Shown: piece after piece, positions 18,643 through 27,290 of the stretch
Layout of the letters: every line of letters starts with the position of its first letter
Position numbering within the stretch: position 1 is the first letter of the stretch
NCBI RefSeq assembly: GCF_040730185.1
Contig: NZ_CP160402.1
Location: 7,192,001-7,256,000, forward strand
Reading direction: 5' to 3'
Length of the DNA: 64,000 nucleotides
DNA from: Streptomyces sp. Je 1-332
Lineage (GTDB): Bacteria; Actinomycetota; Actinomycetes; Streptomycetales; Streptomycetaceae
The notes under the pieces: model-generated
The model's database searches: none
Told to the model about the DNA's origin: nothing
Seen by the model: only the letters and a program-made list of their open reading frames with translations
Position numbers and translations under genes: made by a program

Positions 18643-18807
18643 CGGACAGGAAGTTCGCGCCTAGGCCGTGTCTGATGGATCTTTCCCGGCTCCTGATAGA
18701 TCGGTGAGTCGTGTGCTCCGGGGTTGCGGCAGGGTGCCGGCCGCGTCGTCTGAAGGGGCGGCCATGATGGTGCCGAGTAACAGCAACTCCGACGAAGGCG
18801 GCATGAC

Positions 18808-19113
18808 ATGGCCTATGGCTACATCGGTTCGATGAAGACCCAGCCCGGCAAGCGCGACGACGTGGTTGCGATCCTGCTGTCCGGAGCCGATAGCCTCCGC
18901 GACCTTGGCTGCAGAAGCTACGTGGTGGGCCTGGCCGCCGATGCCCCGGACACGATCGTGGTCACTGAGGTCTGGGAATCTAAGGATCACCACGACGCAT
19001 CCCTGCGGTTGCCCGAGGCCAAGGAAGCGATCGCTGCCGCCATGCCCATGCTCACCGGCGAGTTCACCAGTCGCGAACTGGTTGTCGCCGGCGGCCTCGG
19101 CGCTGGTGACTGA
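18808..19113 (+). CDS. Antibiotic biosynthesis monooxygenase (ABM)-fold protein, IS5 passenger
   Basis: A 101-residue dimeric ferredoxin-like-fold protein of the ABM/YgiN type. Strand 1 is AYGYIGSMKTQPGKRDDVVA, followed by a helix AILLSGADSL, then CRSYVVGLAADAPDTIVV and TEVWESKDHHDASL, where the VTEVWES-K-H pattern is the family hallmark. Family members are cofactor-free quinol oxygenases or stress proteins. ATG 18808 has GAAGG about 9 bases upstream. It sits between the left inverted repeat and the transposase of the IS5 element, pointing toward the transposase. An intact frame suggests it is maintained or recently acquired. Confidence 0.8.
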   Translation: MAYGYIGSMKTQPGKRDDVVAILLSGADSLRDLGCRSYVVGLAADAPDTIVVTEVWESKDHHDASLRLPEAKEAIAAAMPMLTGEFTSRELVVAGGLGAGD

Positions 19114-19117
19114 TGCC

Positions 19118-19974
19118 TCATGGTTTTAGCCAGAGGAAGATGGCTGCGACATGGAGTGCGGCCTGATAATTCGTGGCGAGTTTGTCGGTACGCATGGCAA
19201 TGCCGCGCCATTGCTTGAGCCGGTTGATGCAGCGTTCGACAGCGTTGCGGAGGCGGTAAGCATCACGATCGAGCGCGACCGGGCGGCCGCCGCGTGGGCC
19301 GCGGCGCTTCCGGTTGGCCTGCTGGTCAGCGGGTTCGAGGATGACCGCGCGGATTCCGCGCCTGCGCAAGTGGGCGCGGATCGCCCGAGATGAGTAGGCG
19401 CGGTCGGCGAGCACGGTGTCGGGACGGACACGAGGTCGACCGACTGGGCGCGGGACACGGATAGCGGCCATGACACGCTCGAACTGCGGTGCGTCACCCG
19501 CTTGTCCGGCGGTGACTACGAAAGCGATCGGGCGGCATCGGCCGTCGGCGGCCAGGTGGACTTTCGTGCTCAGTCCGCCGCGGGATCGGCCGAGAGCGTG
19601 GTCGTGCGGTTCACCGGCCGGAGCCCCCTTTTCGCGGCACCGGCGGCGTGCTGGTGGGCGCGGACGACCGTGGAATCGACGCCAACAAGCCAGTCCAGAT
19701 CGCCATCCGCGTCCGCGCGGGCCTGCAAAGCGACGAGGACGCGGTGCCAGGTGCCATCGCGGGCCCAACGGGTGAACCGGTCAAACACCGTCTGCCAGGG
19801 AGGGCACTCGTCCGGCAAGTCACGCCAGGCGAGGTTGTTGCGGTACTTGAACGCCACCGCGTCGATGACCCGCCGGTGATCCGTCCACCGCCCGCCCCGA
19901 CGAGGCGTCCGGTCCGGTAGTAGCGGCTCGATCAGTCTCCAATGGCCATCGCTCAGGCCCCCACGAACACTCAC
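19118..19974 (-). CDS. IS5-family transposase, two frames joined by -1 frameshifting
   Basis: Frame A starts GTG 19974 and runs to 19570: LSDGHWRLIEPLLPD, RWTDHRRVIDAVAFKYRNN, FTRWARDGTWHRVL and DSTVVRAHQHAAGAAK. Frame B (to 19118) continues KGAPAGEPHDHALGRSRGGL, STKVHLAADG, DTVLADRAYSSRAIRAHLR, the DDE glutamate region RNAVERCINRLKQWRGIA, and ends FLWLKP. The frames overlap at an AAAAGGGGG slippery run (19624-19632), the usual arrangement in the IS427 group. All domains are intact, giving about 285 residues after a -1 shift. The element could still be active. Confidence 0.85.
19624..19632 (-). other. Programmed -1 frameshift site of IS5 transposase
   Basis: Minus-strand AAAAGGGGG. Frame A reads GCG AAA AGG GGG; slipping back one base gives AAG GGG GCT, joining AHQHAAGAAK to KGAPAGEPHD. 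Both flanks match contiguous transposase sequence, so the shift occurs here. Confidence 0.7.
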
Positions 19975-20672
19975 ACCACACTAAAACGACCACCTGATCC
20001 ACCAGACACGGCCTAGCTCCCCGGCGATGGCGCGGGCGATGAGGGTCGTGCCGCAGCCGGGCGGGCCGTACGGGAGCAGTCCGCCGCGCAGGCTCTTGCC
20101 GTACAGCTTGCGCAGTTCCGGGTTGCGCATCGGGGCCAGGAAGGAGGTTTCGAGGCGTTCCTTGACTTCCTGTATGCCGCCGACGTCGGCGAGTCGCACG
20201 GTGCCGGGCGCGCCATCTCCCATGCTGCGGCATCGCCGGGGTCGAGGTCGCCGCTGCCGTCGGCGGCCAGCGGCGCCTCGGCCGGGGACGGCGTGCTCTC
20301 GAGGAACCGGGGCGGGACGAGGTCGCCGACTTCCTCCTCGGCGGCCGTCCAGTCGAAGCCGTTCTGGGGCTGGTGCTGGGGAGGGGGCGCCCGGCTCTGC
20401 GGGGCAGGTGCGCCCATGGCGCTGGTCATGAGGTTGCGTACCTGCGCATCGGCCGGCGCGTGCTGCAGGGCGACAGCGGCTTCGGTGATCGCCGCGTCAT
20501 TGTTGCCCTGCGTCCAGCAGCATGTCGGCGAGGTGTACGCGCAGCGGTACGTCGGCGGGGGCCGACGCGACGGCTGTGCGCAGGCTCTGGATCGGAGGGG
20601 ATTCCTCCGGCATGGTCGATTCTCTGTGTTGGTGGTGGCTGGGGTGGTCCGGCGTTTGTTGTTCGTCCTGGT

Positions 20673-22115
20673 TCACCGAGGTGACCTGGTCGGCCCTGGA
20701 GTGGCCTTGAGGTGTTCGGTGAGCTGCTGGAGGGTGGTCCAGGCTTCGGCGTCTGTGTTGTCGCCCAAGGGGTAATGGAGTGCGGGGTGGCTGGTGGTGC
20801 CGAGCTGGGTGGGGCGGAGGTTGAGCGGTGGGCGGCGGGCGTGGGAGAGGCCGATGTCGTTTACCTCGGAGGGGCCCAGGGTGAACGCGGTGGGGATGGG
20901 CGGGGCCTCGAATTGCGGGGGGATGGTCAGGTCTCGGCGGGCGCGGCGTACGGAGGTGAGCATGGTGGTCAGGCCGTGCTCGGTGATGAGGGTTTCCGCG
21001 AGGGCCTCGATGCTGTCCAGGGGCGGGGCTGTGTCTTCGCCGTAGCCGAGGGCGAGGGTGGTGTCTTGGGCGATGCCAGTTGCGGTGCGGGAGATGCGGA
21101 GGGTGGCGATGGCCGGGCGGTCGGGGTGGCCGATGGCGAGGATGTGGGTGGGTTCGGGGGCGCGCCCTCGGGCCAGTTCGGTCAACTGGCGGGTGGACCA
21201 GGGGAGATTGATGGGTTCAGCTGGGCCCCAGCCGGTGGGCGGTGTGCCGGCGAGGCGGTGCCAGGCAGTCTCGAGGGGGCGGCCGAGGATGAGGTCTTCA
21301 TCGGCATCGTGGTGGGTGCGCAGGGAGACGATGAGCTGGCGCTCGGTGCCGATTCCGGGCTGGGTGAAGGGCGCTGCGACGGTGGCTTGGCCGTCGGCGG
21401 TGAGGGCGGGGGCGAAGGTGCCGTCCTGCCAGCGCAGCACGGCGCCGGAGAGGCCGTCGTAGTAGCCGCAGTCGGGGTGTTGGATGACCCATCGGTTGGG
21501 GGCGCCGGTCAGGGCTGTGCGCAGGGGCAGGCTGAGGCGGGCGTGGTGTGGGGTGACGATGTGCAGGGCGCGGCCGGATGCGGTGGTCGCGCGCAGGATG
21601 TCGGACAGCCAGGCAGTCAGGGGGATGACGGGGCGATCGGCGATGACGACGGCGGTGGAGTCGGTGAGTACGTCGACTGCCGGCAGGGCTCCGTCGGGCG
21701 CGGGGTGTGCGGTGACGGCTTTGTCCGCGTCGTCGGGGGTGGGGATGACCTGGGTGGTGGCCGCGGAGGGAGGCCATGTGGTGCCGCCGAGGAGGGTGGT
21801 GAGGCGGCCGCAGAGAGAACCCGCGAGAGGTTCGGCTTCGGGGACGGCGGTGGAGGCACGGGCCTCGGTCCACCAGAACGGGGCCCCCGGGTCGGGGGCT
21901 TCGCTGCCCAGCAGGCGCTGGGCTTCACTCGGGAGGTGGACCAGAAGCGGGGCTTCGACGGAAACGAGTGGGCGGCCTGCGGGATTACGGAGCTGGATGA
22001 CCGCGCCTTCGTGCGCCGTTCCCACGTCGAGGTCGGGGCCGCCCGCGTACAGGCCTGCCAGGAGAGCCCAGGTATCGGGCATCTGAGGGGTGAGGGCGAT
22101 GACGTCCTTGGTCAC
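20673..22115 (-). CDS. DUF6177 family protein (type VII secretion locus)
   Basis: A 480-residue soluble protein starting TKDVIALTPQMPDTWALLAG, the recognisable DUF6177 N-terminus from Streptomyces type VII loci. Further segments are SVEAPLLVHLPSEAQRLLG, FWWTEARAS and VIADRPVIPLTAWLSDILRA. No catalytic motif was seen, and the function is unknown. GTG 22115 overlaps the EccC stop by four bases (GTGA), so it is translationally coupled to the secretion ATPase and probably serves the same machine. It is the last intact gene of the locus; the AAA ATPase pseudogene follows after about 60 bases. Confidence 0.8.
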   Translation of the reverse strand: MTKDVIALTPQMPDTWALLAGLYAGGPDLDVGTAHEGAVIQLRNPAGRPLVSVEAPLLVHLPSEAQRLLGSEAPDPGAPFWWTEARASTAVPEAEPLAGSLCGRLTTLLGGTTWPPSAATTQVIPTPDDADKAVTAHPAPDGALPAVDVLTDSTAVVIADRPVIPLTAWLSDILRATTASGRALHIVTPHHARLSLPLRTALTGAPNRWVIQHPDCGYYDGLSGAVLRWQDGTFAPALTADGQATVAAPFTQPGIGTERQLIVSLRTHHDADEDLILGRPLETAWHRLAGTPPTGWGPAEPINLPWSTRQLTELARGRAPEPTHILAIGHPDRPAIATLRISRTATGIAQDTTLALGYGEDTAPPLDSIEALAETLITEHGLTTMLTSVRRARRDLTIPPQFEAPPIPTAFTLGPSEVNDIGLSHARRPPLNLRPTQLGTTSHPALHYPLGDNTDAEAWTTLQQLTEHLKATPGPTRSPR

Positions 22116-25100
22116 GGGTGTCGTGTCTCTTCCGGTGCTTCGGCGTCTTCGCTGTGGTGGGCGAGGGCGGTCTGGATGAGCTGGTGGCGGCGGCCGCGGC
22201 GGACCAGGGTGCCGCGTCCTGGGGGTTGGGTGGAGGCGTAGAGGCCGGGGAAGAGTTGGCCCTCGGTGCGGTCGCCGGTCATGAGGAGGGCGGTGGTGCC
22301 GGTTTCGCGCAGGGTGGTGAGGAAGGGTTCGTACAGGGCGCGGGAGGATCCGGCGACGCGGCGGGTGACGATGAAGTGCAGGCCGATGTCCTGGGCGGAG
22401 GAGATGTAGGGCAGGAAGGGTGCCAGGGGTTGCTGGCCCGCGGTAGTGAGGATGTCGTAGTCGTCGACGAGGATCACGATCCGGGGCCCGGTGAACGAGG
22501 GTCCCTCGGTGATGGCGTCCGGGTCGGCGGTCTCCGGCATGCGCTTTTCCAGTTCGCCCGCGATACCGGTGGCCAGGGCGCCGGCGAGTTTGGCGTTGTG
22601 GGCGTAGCCGCCGCGGTAGGGCTCGGGGACGACGCCGCGCAGGCCGCGGCGCGGGTCGAAGACGCCGAAGACCAGGTCCTTGTCGCCGTAGCGGTCCATC
22701 AGTTGCTGGGTGATCAGTTTCAGCAGATTGGTCTTGCCGCATTCGTTGTCGCCGAGGATCAGCAGGTGCTGGTCCTGGCCGGTCAGGTCCAGGAAGGCCG
22801 GGGCGAGGGCGTCCTGGTCGACGCCGAGCGGGATGCGCGAGGGCTCGGCGGTGACCGAGGGCAGCTTCGCGGCGGGCAGGGCGGTGGGCAGGACCCTGAC
22901 GGGTGCGGCCAGTTCTCCATGCCAGGTGGCACGGACGGCTTGGGCGGCGTCCTGTAGGGCCGGGCCGAGGTCGCCGATGGTCGGCCGGCCGTCGATGCGG
23001 GGCAGGGCGGTGTGGGCGAAGAGTTTGGCGTCGGTGAGGATGCGGCCCGGGGTGTCCGCGGCCAGTGTCTCGGAGAGTTTGCGGTCGATGCTGGAGTCGG
23101 AGGGGTCGTTCAGGCGCAGTTCGACGCGGGTGCCGAACATCGACTGGGTGGCGATGCGTACGTCGTTCCAGCGCAGCATGCCCGCCACGATGTGGATGCC
23201 GTAGCCGCTACCGCGTTTGAGGAGGTCGGCGACGGTGTCGTCGAGCTCGGAGAACTCGTCGCGCAGGGCGCCGAATCCGTCGATGAGCAGCACGATGTCG
23301 GTCGAGCCCAGTTCGGTCAGCCGGCCCTGGGCGCGCAGGTGGCGTAGCTGGTCGACCGAGTCGATGCCGTGTTCGCGGAAGAGCTCCTCGCGCAGGGCGA
23401 GTTGGGTGCGGACCTCGGCGACGGTGCGGGCGGCCCGCTCGTGGTCGGCCCGGCCCGCGATGCCGCCCACGTGCGGCAGCCCGGACAGTGCGGTCAGGCC
23501 GCCGCCGACAAGGTCGAGGCCGTAGACGGCGACCTGGTGCGGGGTGTGGGTCAGGGCCAGGGACAGTGCGAGGGTACGTAGCAGGGTGGTCTTGCCGGAC
23601 TGCGGGCCGCCGATGACGGCGGCGTGTCCGCCGGCGACGGTCAGGTCCAGGGTCCAGGGTTTTTGCCACTGCTTGGCTGGATCGTCGAGGACGCCCAGGG
23701 GTATCTGCATGGCGCCGGTGGAGGTGGCGAGGTGCAGGCCGCGCTCAGAGGCCTGTACGGGTCCGGCGGCGGCGTCGAGCGAGATCGCGTCGGGCAGTGG
23801 CGGCAGCCAGATGCGGCGGACCGGAGGGGCGGCTGTGCACAGCTGGTCGACCATGGCCGTCAGGACGGTCGGGCCGGTCTCCCGCTCCCGCATCGCGGGT
23901 TCTTCGGGCGCGCCGGTGGTGGGGTCCTGGCCTGTGTTGAAGGTGGGGTAGGTCCAGGCGAGGGGTTCGGCGTCGGTCTGCTCGCGCAGGGCCGGGCCGC
24001 GGTAGGCACCGGAGACGTAGCCCGCCTTGAAGCGTTCGTAGGTGGAGGTGTCGACTTTGAGGTAGCCGAAGCCCGGCAGTGGCGGGAGGTGGAAGGCGTC
24101 CACGGCGTCCAGGACGGTGCGTGACTCGTCGGCGGAGAAGGTACGCAGAGCCAGGCGATAGGAGAGGTAGGTCTCCAGACCCTTGAGCTTGCCGCCCTCG
24201 ATGCGCTGGCTGGAGAGCAGCAGGTGCACGCCGATCGAGCGGCCGATGCGGCCGATGGACAGGAACAGGTCGATGAAGTCCGGCTTGGCGGTGAGGAGTT
24301 CACCGAATTCGTCGATGACGACGAACAGGTGGGGGAGCGCCTCCAGAGCGAGTTCGGGCTGCTTGGCGCGCAGGGCGGCGTAGTGGCCGATGTCGGCGAC
24401 GTTGCCGGCGTCCTTGAGGACCTGCTGGCGGCGTTTGACCTCGCCGGCCAGGCTGGAGTGGACGCGCTCGACGAGGCCTGCCTGGTTCTCCAGATTGGTG
24501 ATGACACCTGCGACATGCGGCAGTTCGGTGAAGGGGGCGAAGGTGGCGCCGCCCTTGTAGTCGACCAGGACGAGGGCGAGGTCTTCGGGGGAGTGGGTGG
24601 CGGCCAGGGCCAGGACGAGGGTGCGCAGGAGTTCGCTCTTGCCGGAGCCGGTTGCGCCGACGCACAGGCCGTGCGGGCCCATGCCCAGTTCGGAGGACTC
24701 CTTGAGGTCGAGGAGGACGGGTTCGTGGCGGTCGTTGAGGCCGATGGGCACGCGCAGGAAGTCGCGTTCGCCGCGTGGCGCCCACAGCCTGTCGAGGTCC
24801 AGGGCGGCCGGGTCATCGATACCCAGGAGGGCGGGGAAGTCCACCGGCCCGGAGACCGGCGTGCCCTCCGTGGCCGATTCCGCCGACAACCGCAGCGGGG
24901 CCAGCAAGCGTGCCAGCCCTTCCGCACCCGCCACGCTCAGTTCATCCGATGTTCCCTGCGCGGCTCGGAGATGGGGGACGCGCAGGTCCTCGACGGTGAC
25001 CTGGTCGGCGTCGACGGTGATCCGCACGCTCACCTCATCCGGCTCGTGCACCTGCTGCTCCAGCAGGTGCAGCACCGTCACACCCATGTCGGCCAGCCCG

Positions 25101-26137
25101 ACCGTCGCGTCGGGGCGCGGCAGCTCGACGGCGTTCTCTCTGTATGCATCGCTGATCACGACGAGCCGGTCGGTGAGCTTCAGCGCGTCCTTGCCGGAAA
25201 GACCGCGCCGTACCTCAGCCGCGTACGACGCTCGTCGCCGCAGGTCTGGGCCGATGAGCCGGGCCAGCTGAGGTAGATCCGGCGCGATCCGCCGGCCTGC
25301 AACAGGGGCACCGTTCCCCTCGCCGACCTCGTCACCCAGGACGTGAGGCAGCCACTTCGCCCACTCCCACTCGGGAAGCCGGTCGCCAGGCACCCCTAGG
25401 GCGATGGCCACATCGTCCGGCGCGTGGGTGACGGCAGCCTGGGCCAGCACCGCACGGGCCACATTCAGCACAGCCTCGCGCTCTCCGACAATGCTGACGT
25501 TCCCGACCCGGTCGAGCGGCACCGTCAGCGGACAGTCCGCCGTCACGGCGAAACGCGCCTGCAGAGCGCGGGCCTCATTCAGCATGAACGGATCAGGCGG
25601 GGTCAGCACACCGCCGGCCGTGTCCTGTCCGATCGCCAGGTCCTGCACGGGTACGTCTCCGGCACCCACTCGCACGCGCAGGAAGTCCGCATCCGCACGC
25701 CGCCGTTCCCACAACCGGGCCGGATCACGCACCAGGTCATACAACGCCAGCGGCGCCGGAGACAGCAGACGGGCTCTCGCCCGCCGCTCGCGCTCTATTG
25801 CCCCCAACTCCTCGCGCTGCTCCTCCAGATACTCCAGATACCGCTCTCGCTGTGTACGCCGGGTTCGCTGGGCCTTGCCCCGCTGCGACAGGAACAGAGC
25901 CACCGCGGCCAGCAATGCGAAGACAAGGACGATCGCGCCGATGGCGGCGAACTGGCTGTTACGGATCACGGTCATCATCACCACCGATCCCATGACACCG
26001 GCCATCGGCAGCAGCGCGGTCGCCGCACTGCCCATCTTGCCCTCGGGCAGATTCGGCGGCGGCTCGATGGTCCGCGGCTCGGCCGGGGCCAGAGGGCGGG
26101 TGGAGCGGGCCGGGCGGTGGACAAGATGCTGAGTCAT
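22112..26137 (-). CDS. eccC: Type VII secretion protein EccC (three FtsK/SpoIIIE ATPase domains)
   Basis: The motor of the ESX-like system, 1341 residues, a fused EccCa-EccCb form of usual length. Two membrane segments occur near residues 40-85 (ATALLPMAGVMGSVVMMTVI; GAIVLVFALLAAVALFL). ATPase 1 has GATGSGKS (Lys500) with Walker B FVVIDEFGEL. ATPase 2 has GGPQSGKTT (Lys849) and VLLIDGFGAL. ATPase 3 has GDNECGKTN (Lys1135) and IVILVDDYDIL. The WXG100 substrate binds the last domain in this family. ATG 26137 overlaps the upstream ATPase gene by four bases. All three P-loops are canonical, so the motor looks intact even though parts of the locus are missing. Confidence 0.95.
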   Translation of the reverse strand: MTQHLVHRPARSTRPLAPAEPRTIEPPPNLPEGKMGSAATALLPMAGVMGSVVMMTVIRNSQFAAIGAIVLVFALLAAVALFLSQRGKAQRTRRTQRERYLEYLEEQREELGAIERERRARARLLSPAPLALYDLVRDPARLWERRRADADFLRVRVGAGDVPVQDLAIGQDTAGGVLTPPDPFMLNEARALQARFAVTADCPLTVPLDRVGNVSIVGEREAVLNVARAVLAQAAVTHAPDDVAIALGVPGDRLPEWEWAKWLPHVLGDEVGEGNGAPVAGRRIAPDLPQLARLIGPDLRRRASYAAEVRRGLSGKDALKLTDRLVVISDAYRENAVELPRPDATVGLADMGVTVLHLLEQQVHEPDEVSVRITVDADQVTVEDLRVPHLRAAQGTSDELSVAGAEGLARLLAPLRLSAESATEGTPVSGPVDFPALLGIDDPAALDLDRLWAPRGERDFLRVPIGLNDRHEPVLLDLKESSELGMGPHGLCVGATGSGKSELLRTLVLALAATHSPEDLALVLVDYKGGATFAPFTELPHVAGVITNLENQAGLVERVHSSLAGEVKRRQQVLKDAGNVADIGHYAALRAKQPELALEALPHLFVVIDEFGELLTAKPDFIDLFLSIGRIGRSIGVHLLLSSQRIEGGKLKGLETYLSYRLALRTFSADESRTVLDAVDAFHLPPLPGFGYLKVDTSTYERFKAGYVSGAYRGPALREQTDAEPLAWTYPTFNTGQDPTTGAPEEPAMRERETGPTVLTAMVDQLCTAAPPVRRIWLPPLPDAISLDAAAGPVQASERGLHLATSTGAMQIPLGVLDDPAKQWQKPWTLDLTVAGGHAAVIGGPQSGKTTLLRTLALSLALTHTPHQVAVYGLDLVGGGLTALSGLPHVGGIAGRADHERAARTVAEVRTQLALREELFREHGIDSVDQLRHLRAQGRLTELGSTDIVLLIDGFGALRDEFSELDDTVADLLKRGSGYGIHIVAGMLRWNDVRIATQSMFGTRVELRLNDPSDSSIDRKLSETLAADTPGRILTDAKLFAHTALPRIDGRPTIGDLGPALQDAAQAVRATWHGELAAPVRVLPTALPAAKLPSVTAEPSRIPLGVDQDALAPAFLDLTGQDQHLLILGDNECGKTNLLKLITQQLMDRYGDKDLVFGVFDPRRGLRGVVPEPYRGGYAHNAKLAGALATGIAGELEKRMPETADPDAITEGPSFTGPRIVILVDDYDILTTAGQQPLAPFLPYISSAQDIGLHFIVTRRVAGSSRALYEPFLTTLRETGTTALLMTGDRTEGQLFPGLYASTQPPGRGTLVRRGRRHQLIQTALAHHSEDAEAPEETRHP

Positions 26138-27279
26138 CGCACTCTCACAGCTCTCTGTATCGCCTCGGCGGCCAACCGAACCGCGGCATCGCGGGAGCTC
26201 TGGCCGAGCATGGCGGTGTGTATGGGGCCGCCCTGGGCCAAGTGACGGTCATAGGGCAACGGCACCACACCCACCCCGGTCTCCCGCAGATGCGCGGTGG
26301 CCGCCTTCAGATCAAGCGTCGTATCGGGCGAGTTCGCCGTCAGCGCCACCACCGTGGTCGCCAGCGCTGAGTGCGGCAGACGGGCCAGCCAGTCCAGCAC
26401 GATGCGGGTGCCGTTCACGCCCTCCGCGGTCATCGGGGCGACCACCACGCGTGCGTGAGCGGTGTCCATCGCGGTCCGCGCCACCTCGCCCGGCAGCGAC
26501 TCGCAGTCCACCACCGTCACCGCGAAATACCGGCGCAGCGCCAGCGTCACCGTCCGGTAGGTGCGTACGTCCAGCGGGGGCCCGACCCGTCCCTGACCGG
26601 CGGGCAGCAACCACCCCCCGTCGGGCACCGGCACCAGATAGCCGGTGATATCGGTGAGCTGCATGGAGGGAGAGAGGATCTCTGCCAAGTCGCCGCATGC
26701 CCAGCGCACCGACTCCGCGCCCATCCGTACGGGCAGCGTGCCCAGAGCGGCATCGGCCTCCAAGGCGAGCACCGGATCATGCCGGTAGTGCTGGAACGTG
26801 CGTCCCAACAGCGCGGAGACGGTGGACTTGCCCACCCCGCCCCGGATGGAGGTGACAGCGACCACCCGGCCCGTGGTGACCGGCTGCTGGATCTCACGGA
26901 CCAGCCGCGTCTGCTCGGCGACCTCCTGCCCGGCAGAGGCCGTGAGTTTACGCAGAGTCCGCCCGGTCCGCCGAGCCGCCGAATCCCCGTGCTGCGGGGT
27001 GCCCAGAGCACGCGCGAGACGTGGATCGACAGTCGGCACGGCCTCCGGCGCCGGCGCAGCAATCCGTGGATCTTGGACACCGCGGGGAGCCGGCGCCGGA
27101 ACCTGCGCCGCACGGGTTGGCCGCTCCTGTCGCTGCGACGGTGCTGGTGCCGGTGACTGAGGCGCTGACCGGGGATCCCCGAGAGATTCCGAGGCGGCAA
27201 GACGCAGCGCGGCAGTGGACTCCGCGGAAGCCGTTCCCAGCTCCCGGAGCACATTTCGCTGCCAGTCCCCGTCAACCAT
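26134..27279 (-). CDS. MinD/ParA-like P-loop ATPase of the type VII locus
   Basis: A 381-residue protein. The first 120 residues are Pro/Ala-rich and disordered (PAPAPSQRQERPTR, QVPAPAPRGVQDPR). The ATPase starts VVAVTSIRGGVGKSTVSALL with the deviant Walker A lysine Lys151. Switch-like motifs follow: VLALEADAALGTLPVRM in place of DxD, and VTVVDCESLPGE. This layout (disordered Pro-rich leader plus MinD domain) is shared with EspI-like ATPases of ESX loci, which are thought to modulate secretion. It overlaps EccC by four bases and starts 11 bases after EccD. Confidence 0.85.
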   Translation of the reverse strand: MVDGDWQRNVLRELGTASAESTAALRLAASESLGDPRSAPQSPAPAPSQRQERPTRAAQVPAPAPRGVQDPRIAAPAPEAVPTVDPRLARALGTPQHGDSAARRTGRTLRKLTASAGQEVAEQTRLVREIQQPVTTGRVVAVTSIRGGVGKSTVSALLGRTFQHYRHDPVLALEADAALGTLPVRMGAESVRWACGDLAEILSPSMQLTDITGYLVPVPDGGWLLPAGQGRVGPPLDVRTYRTVTLALRRYFAVTVVDCESLPGEVARTAMDTAHARVVVAPMTAEGVNGTRIVLDWLARLPHSALATTVVALTANSPDTTLDLKAATAHLRETGVGVVPLPYDRHLAQGGPIHTAMLGQSSRDAAVRLAAEAIQRAVRVR

Positions 27280-27290
27280 GGCCGCCGTCC

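Larger units (their letters stand above)
18664..20013. mobile_element. IS5-family (IS427-like) element carrying a passenger gene
   Basis: Terminal inverted repeats are GGCCGTGTCTGATGGATC at 18664-18681 and its complement (one mismatch) at 19996-20013. Both ends are flanked by TA within CTAG (18661-18664 and 20013-20016), a known IS427-group target duplication. The AAA ATPase frame joins across the element (GEL before, GANFLSV after), which proves the boundaries. Contents: a frameshifted transposase on the minus strand (19118-19974) and, convergent with it four bases away, an intact ABM-fold gene (18808-19113) that is not part of a normal IS5. Confidence 0.85.
18641..20613 (-). pseudogene. AAA ATPase (EccA-like / T7SS-associated), frameshifted and interrupted by IS5
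   Basis: The minus-strand gene begins ATG 20613 (MPEESPPIQSLRTAVASAPA). A G-run insertion near 20514 shifts the frame after HLADMLLDAG; translation continues in the second frame with DAAITEAAVALQHAPADAQV, and a second shift occurs near 20230 before VRLADVGGIQEVKERLE. The AAA core reads GLLPYGPPGCGTTLIARAIA, where the Walker A lysine is replaced by Thr. The frame stops at the IS5 element after GEL and resumes beyond it at 18663 with GANFLSV before being lost. The leader plus AAA layout resembles ATPases found in Streptomyces type VII clusters. Non-functional. Confidence 0.75.

Noticed and set aside
18363..18707. Plus-strand frame crossing into the IS5 left end
   Set aside because: Arg-rich translation, spans an insertion boundary, and the IS630 scrap lies in another frame.
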